Below, piece by piece: positions 6,324-9,152 of a DNA stretch of 9,152 nucleotides (its first letter is position 1; the number at the start of each line of letters is the position of its first letter). Position numbers and translations under genes: made by a program. The notes under the pieces were generated by a model. The model saw only the letters and a list, made by a program, of their open reading frames with translations, had not been told where the DNA came from and searched no databases. The stretch comes from Cyanobacteria bacterium M_surface_7_m2_040 (GTDB lineage: Bacteria; Cyanobacteriota; Cyanobacteriia; PCC-6307; Cyanobiaceae). The stretch spans positions 1 to 9,152 of the forward strand of contig VGPQ01000038.1 of the NCBI GenBank assembly GCA_016882555.1, given 5' to 3'.

Positions 6324-6408
6324 GTGAACCGGCGCCGTGTTTGACTTTGTGGCGCAAAGGCGTTGAAGCAAGACAGCCCGCCCAAGCCCTTCCCCTTCCT
6401 TTCCCCCC
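6324..6408 (+). promoter_or_regulatory. Leader of the RRM gene with a pure pyrimidine tract
   Basis: This 85-nt gap is among the longest non-coding stretches in the window. Its last 22 bases (6387-6408) are all C or T and run straight into the ATG at 6409, so there is no Shine-Dalgarno. Upstream, GCGCC (6332-6336) and GGCGC (6351-6355) can form a weak 5-bp stem around a 14-nt loop. A TTGACT at 6341 resembles a -35 box but no -10 box follows at the right distance. The tract is observed; a regulatory role is inferred. Confidence 0.45.
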
Positions 6409-6840
6409 ATGAGCGTTCGTCTCTATGTCGGCAACCTGCCGACCGCCTTTGATGCCAAGGAGCTTGAAGCTCTGTTTGCCAGCGTGGGCGAGGGGGTGCG
6501 CTTCAAGGCCGTGAACGACCGCGACACCGGCGCATGCCGCGGCTTCGGCTTCGCCAACGTCGACAACCAGACACTGGCCGACGCCGTGATCGAGCAGCTC
6601 AACGGCAAGGACTTCGGCGGCAACGCCCTGCGCATCGAGGTCTCGGAGCGGCGCGATGCCCGCAGCGGTGGCACGGGTGACCGCCGCAGCCCCGCAGGCG
6701 CCGGCAATGCGGTGGCCCGCAAGGCCATCAACAAGGTGGTGCATGCCGACAGCGTCGACAGCGAAGCCCCCGATCCCCGCTGGGCCGGTGAGCTCTCCAA
6801 ACTCAAAGCACTGCTGGCCAACCAGACGGCGGCGGTCTGA
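6409..6840 (+). CDS. Single-RRM RNA-binding protein with a distinct C-terminal tail
   Basis: The 143-residue protein has one RNA recognition motif (about 3-79) with RNP2 LYVGNL (5-10) and RNP1 RGFGFANV (44-51). The key aromatic positions are Tyr6, Phe46 and Phe48. Cyanobacterial Rbp proteins of this type bind single-stranded RNA and are often tied to cold response or mRNA localisation; the targets here are unknown. Many of them end in a Gly-rich tail. This one instead has a basic Ser/Gly/Arg linker (80-110, with RRDARSGG and ARKAINKVV) followed by an acidic then amphipathic ending, DPRWAGELSKLKALLANQ (122-139), likely a short helix. Start ATG 6409 places the RRM at the very N-terminus, as usual, despite no Shine-Dalgarno. 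It follows cca by 85 nt and precedes the hydrolase by 29 nt. Functional linkage to either is not shown. Confidence 0.93.
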   Translation: MSVRLYVGNLPTAFDAKELEALFASVGEGVRFKAVNDRDTGACRGFGFANVDNQTLADAVIEQLNGKDFGGNALRIEVSERRDARSGGTGDRRSPAGAGNAVARKAINKVVHADSVDSEAPDPRWAGELSKLKALLANQTAAV

Positions 6841-6869
6841 TCGCTTCACCGCAGCCGGAATCGAGGCCG

Positions 6870-7826
6870 ATGGCCCTGCTGAATCCACCGCAACGGTGGT
6901 CTTGGCGGGGCTTTTGCATCGCCTATGCCCAGGGGCCCAAACCGCAGCACCGGGATGCCCCTCAGGTGCTGCTGGTGCATGGCTTCGGCGCCAACCGGCA
7001 GCACTGGCGCCACACGCTGCCGGCCCTGGCAGCGGTGGCCCAGGTGTGGGCCATCGATCTGCTGGGCTTTGGCGCCAGCAGCAAGCCACCCTCCTGGCTC
7101 CATGGTGAGGCCCAACGGCCGGGAGCCGTGGCCTACGGCTTTGACCTCTGGGCCGAGCAACTGGTCGCCTTCATCGCTGAGGTGATCACACCTGAGGCCC
7201 CGCAGGCGCCCGTGCATCTGGTGGGCAACTCGATCGGTGCGGTGGTGAGCCTCACTGCCGCCCGGCTGCTGGCCAAGGACGGGCAGCCGCCGGCCGGCGT
7301 GGTGCTGATCGACTGCGCCCAGCGCACCCTCGATGACAAACGGGCAGCCCTACTGCCGGCCTGGGAGCGGGCCAGCAGGCCGCTGGTGAAGCAACTGGTG
7401 CGGCGCCGCTGGCTGCTGGCAGGACTGTTTCGCAGCCTGGCCCGCCCCGCCGTGATCCGCCAGGTGCTGCGGCGGGCCTACCCCAGCGGTGCCAACGTTG
7501 ATGACGCGCTGATCGAGCTGCTGTATCGGCCCAGCACCGACGCCGGCGCGCTGGAGAGCTTCCGCGGCTTCGTCAACCTGTTCAACGACCACCTCGCGCC
7601 GGATCTGCTGCGCGACCTGACCGTGCTGGCGCCGTCGCTGCCGGTGAGATTGCTCTGGGGTGAGGCTGACCCCTGGGAAAACCCGGATGAGGCGCGGCAA
7701 TGGGCGCAGGCCTATGGCTGCATCCGCGACCTGGTGGTGCTGCCGGGGCTGGGGCATTGCCCCCATGACGAAGCCCCCGAGCAGGTGAATCCGATCCTGA
7801 TGCGCTGGATCGAGCACTCGGCATGA
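6870..7826 (+). CDS. Alpha/beta fold hydrolase, possibly pheophytinase/chlorophyll dephytylase-like
   Basis: The 318-residue protein has the alpha/beta hydrolase core in order: the oxyanion-hole region LLVHGFGANRQHW (34-46), the AIDLLGFGASSKP strand and turn (61-73), the nucleophile elbow VGNSIG with Ser121 (118-123), the acid LLWGEADPW with Asp267 (261-269), and the base GLGHCPHDEAPEQVN with His296 (293-307). A cap region (about 150-240) is rich in Arg and Leu. The GNS-type elbow and the GHCPHDE ending resemble plant pheophytinase and chlorophyll dephytylase and their cyanobacterial relatives. That would mean removal of phytol from chlorophyll pigments, but esterase or haloperoxidase-like functions are equally possible without alignment. 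There is no signal peptide. GAGG (6863-6866) is very close to the ATG, so ribosome binding is uncertain. It follows the RRM gene by 29 nt and converges with crtB. Confidence 0.88.
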   Translation: MALLNPPQRWSWRGFCIAYAQGPKPQHRDAPQVLLVHGFGANRQHWRHTLPALAAVAQVWAIDLLGFGASSKPPSWLHGEAQRPGAVAYGFDLWAEQLVAFIAEVITPEAPQAPVHLVGNSIGAVVSLTAARLLAKDGQPPAGVVLIDCAQRTLDDKRAALLPAWERASRPLVKQLVRRRWLLAGLFRSLARPAVIRQVLRRAYPSGANVDDALIELLYRPSTDAGALESFRGFVNLFNDHLAPDLLRDLTVLAPSLPVRLLWGEADPWENPDEARQWAQAYGCIRDLVVLPGLGHCPHDEAPEQVNPILMRWIEHSA

Positions 7827-7838
7827 GCCGAGGGCTCA
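7817..7838. terminator. Two overlapping, mutually exclusive hairpins at the hydrolase / crtB junction
   Basis: CTCGGC (7817-7822) pairs perfectly with GCCGAG (7827-7832) around the tetraloop ATGA. TGAGCC (7824-7829) pairs perfectly with GGCTCA (7833-7838) around the triloop GAG. The two share bases, so only one can form at a time. The second has the hydrolase stop (7824-7826) at one foot and the crtB stop (7836-7838) at the other. The gene gap is only 9 nt. No T-run follows on either strand, so the bidirectional terminator call is an inference. Confidence 0.45.
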
Positions 7839-8744
7839 GCGCACCTGGGCCACCACAAACGACAGCGGCAGATCGAGTAGCTTACCCGCCTTGGGCACAT
7901 AGGCCCGCTTGTTGAACACGTCGTAGCCGTGCTGCTCGATCACATCGAGGATGCCCCGGTACAGGCGCAGCGAGGCCCACACCGGCCAGCGGGCATCGGG
8001 CGCCAGCCAGCGCACCCCGGCTTCGCTGCGGGCGAACCAGTCGCGGGCGCGCTGGAGCTGGAAGGCCATCAGGCGACGCCAGTGGTCGTCGACCACACCG
8101 GCCATCAGCTGCTCCTCAGACACGCCGAAGCGGGCCAGCTCATCAAGGGGCAGGTAGATGCGGCCGCGGCCCCGGTCTTCGCCCACATCACGCAGGATGT
8201 TGGTGAGCTGGTTGGCGATGCCCAGGGCCACTGCTGCCTCGGAGGTGTCGGGGGCGTCGCTCCACGGTGCCGTGGTGTAAGCCGGATCAACGCCCATCAC
8301 CTCCTGGGTCATCAGACCCACCGTGCCCGCCACGCGGTAGCAATAAAGCTGCAGCTCAGCGAAGCTGGCGTAGCGGTGCTTCAGCAGATCCATGCGCTGC
8401 CCCTCGATCATGTCGAGGTAGGGCTGCAGCGGCTGGGGGTAGCGCTGCAGGGTGTCGGCCATCACCAGATCCAGGCCGTCGCGCACCGTGCCGTCAAACA
8501 GCTCCCGGGTGCGCTGCTCCCAGGCATCGAGGCGGGCGGAGAGCTCCTCGACGGGGCGCGCCTGGGCTTCGGCGCTGTCCATCAGCTCATCGGTGCGCCG
8601 GCACCACACGTAAATGGCCCAAATGGCCCGACGCTTGGCCGGGGGCATCAGCAGGGTGCCCAGGTAAAAGGTCTTGGCCCACTGCGCCGTTTCCGCTCGG
8701 CAGTCGTCGTAGGCCTGCTCCAGGCTGGGGAGCACCGTCACCAC
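7836..8744 (-). CDS. crtB: 15-cis-phytoene synthase
   Basis: CrtB joins two geranylgeranyl diphosphate molecules to form phytoene, the committed step of carotenoid synthesis, at the membrane surface. Counting from GTG 8744 the protein has 302 residues, normal for cyanobacteria. It has both Asp-rich substrate-Mg sites: DELMD (52-56) and DVGED (186-190). It also has the family signatures YCYRVAGTVGLM (134-145) and NQLTNILRDVGEDRGRGR (178-195), the latter continuing to IYLP (196-199). The start is uncertain among GTG 8744, 8741 and 8735. No ATG is near, and the frame's first ATG (8822) would place 26 Cys/Gly/Ser-rich residues of shadow in front. The phytoene desaturase stop lies 2 nt upstream of GTG 8744, so the pair is almost certainly one transcript, as in many cyanobacteria. 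Its 3' end faces the hydrolase gene across 9 nt. Confidence 0.97.
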   Translation of the reverse strand: MVTVLPSLEQAYDDCRAETAQWAKTFYLGTLLMPPAKRRAIWAIYVWCRRTDELMDSAEAQARPVEELSARLDAWEQRTRELFDGTVRDGLDLVMADTLQRYPQPLQPYLDMIEGQRMDLLKHRYASFAELQLYCYRVAGTVGLMTQEVMGVDPAYTTAPWSDAPDTSEAAVALGIANQLTNILRDVGEDRGRGRIYLPLDELARFGVSEEQLMAGVVDDHWRRLMAFQLQRARDWFARSEAGVRWLAPDARWPVWASLRLYRGILDVIEQHGYDVFNKRAYVPKAGKLLDLPLSFVVAQVR

Positions 8745-8746
8745 GG

Positions 8747-9152
<406 letters not shown>

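Noticed and set aside
6341..6369. A sigma70 promoter based on TTGACT at 6341
   Set aside because: No acceptable -10 box lies 15-19 nt downstream; the best hexamer, TGAAGC, matches poorly.

Overview
The window reads as a cyanobacterial chromosome segment, most likely from a GC-rich picocyanobacterium of the Cyanobium / freshwater-to-euryhaline Synechococcus kind. Three points support this. A small Cys-rich Ycf34 protein, a family known from cyanobacteria and plastids, lies at 4790-5053. The carotenoid genes are the plant-type pair phytoene desaturase (crtP/pds) and phytoene synthase (crtB). Base composition is strongly GC-rich throughout, roughly two thirds or more by eye, and I saw no perfect HIP1 palindrome, as is typical of picocyanobacteria. 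The exact genus is an inference.

Layout. (1) 2-3590, plus strand: a phospholipid and fatty-acid initiation cluster, plsX (5' end outside the window), fabH, fabD, plsC. It supplies malonyl-ACP, the first condensation step, acyl-phosphate and the second acylation of glycerol-3-phosphate. (2) 3523-5053, minus strand: a tightly packed unit read ycf34 -> tsaB -> YdcF-like protein, with 4-nt and 1-nt overlaps. Its last gene converges with plsC and overlaps it by 68 nt. (3) 5082-7826, plus strand: a tRNA CC(A)-end nucleotidyltransferase gene, divergent from ycf34 across only 28 nt, then a single-RRM RNA-binding protein and an alpha/beta hydrolase. (4) 7836-9152, minus strand: crtP/pds (5' part outside the window) followed directly by crtB. 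crtB meets the hydrolase gene tail to tail across 9 nt.

The window is almost entirely coding and has no non-coding stretch above 90 nt. I saw no RNA genes, insertion sequences, CRISPR arrays or prophage genes. It is mostly a housekeeping region, and I found no convincing new multi-gene system. The points most worth checking are these: the nucleotidyltransferase appears to lack the flexible loop that separates CCA-adding from CC-adding enzymes; both convergent junctions carry strong perfect hairpins (at crtB/hydrolase, two mutually exclusive ones); the RRM gene has a 22-nt pure pyrimidine leader in place of a ribosome binding site and a separate C-terminal tail; and the hydrolase has a pheophytinase-like C-terminal His motif.
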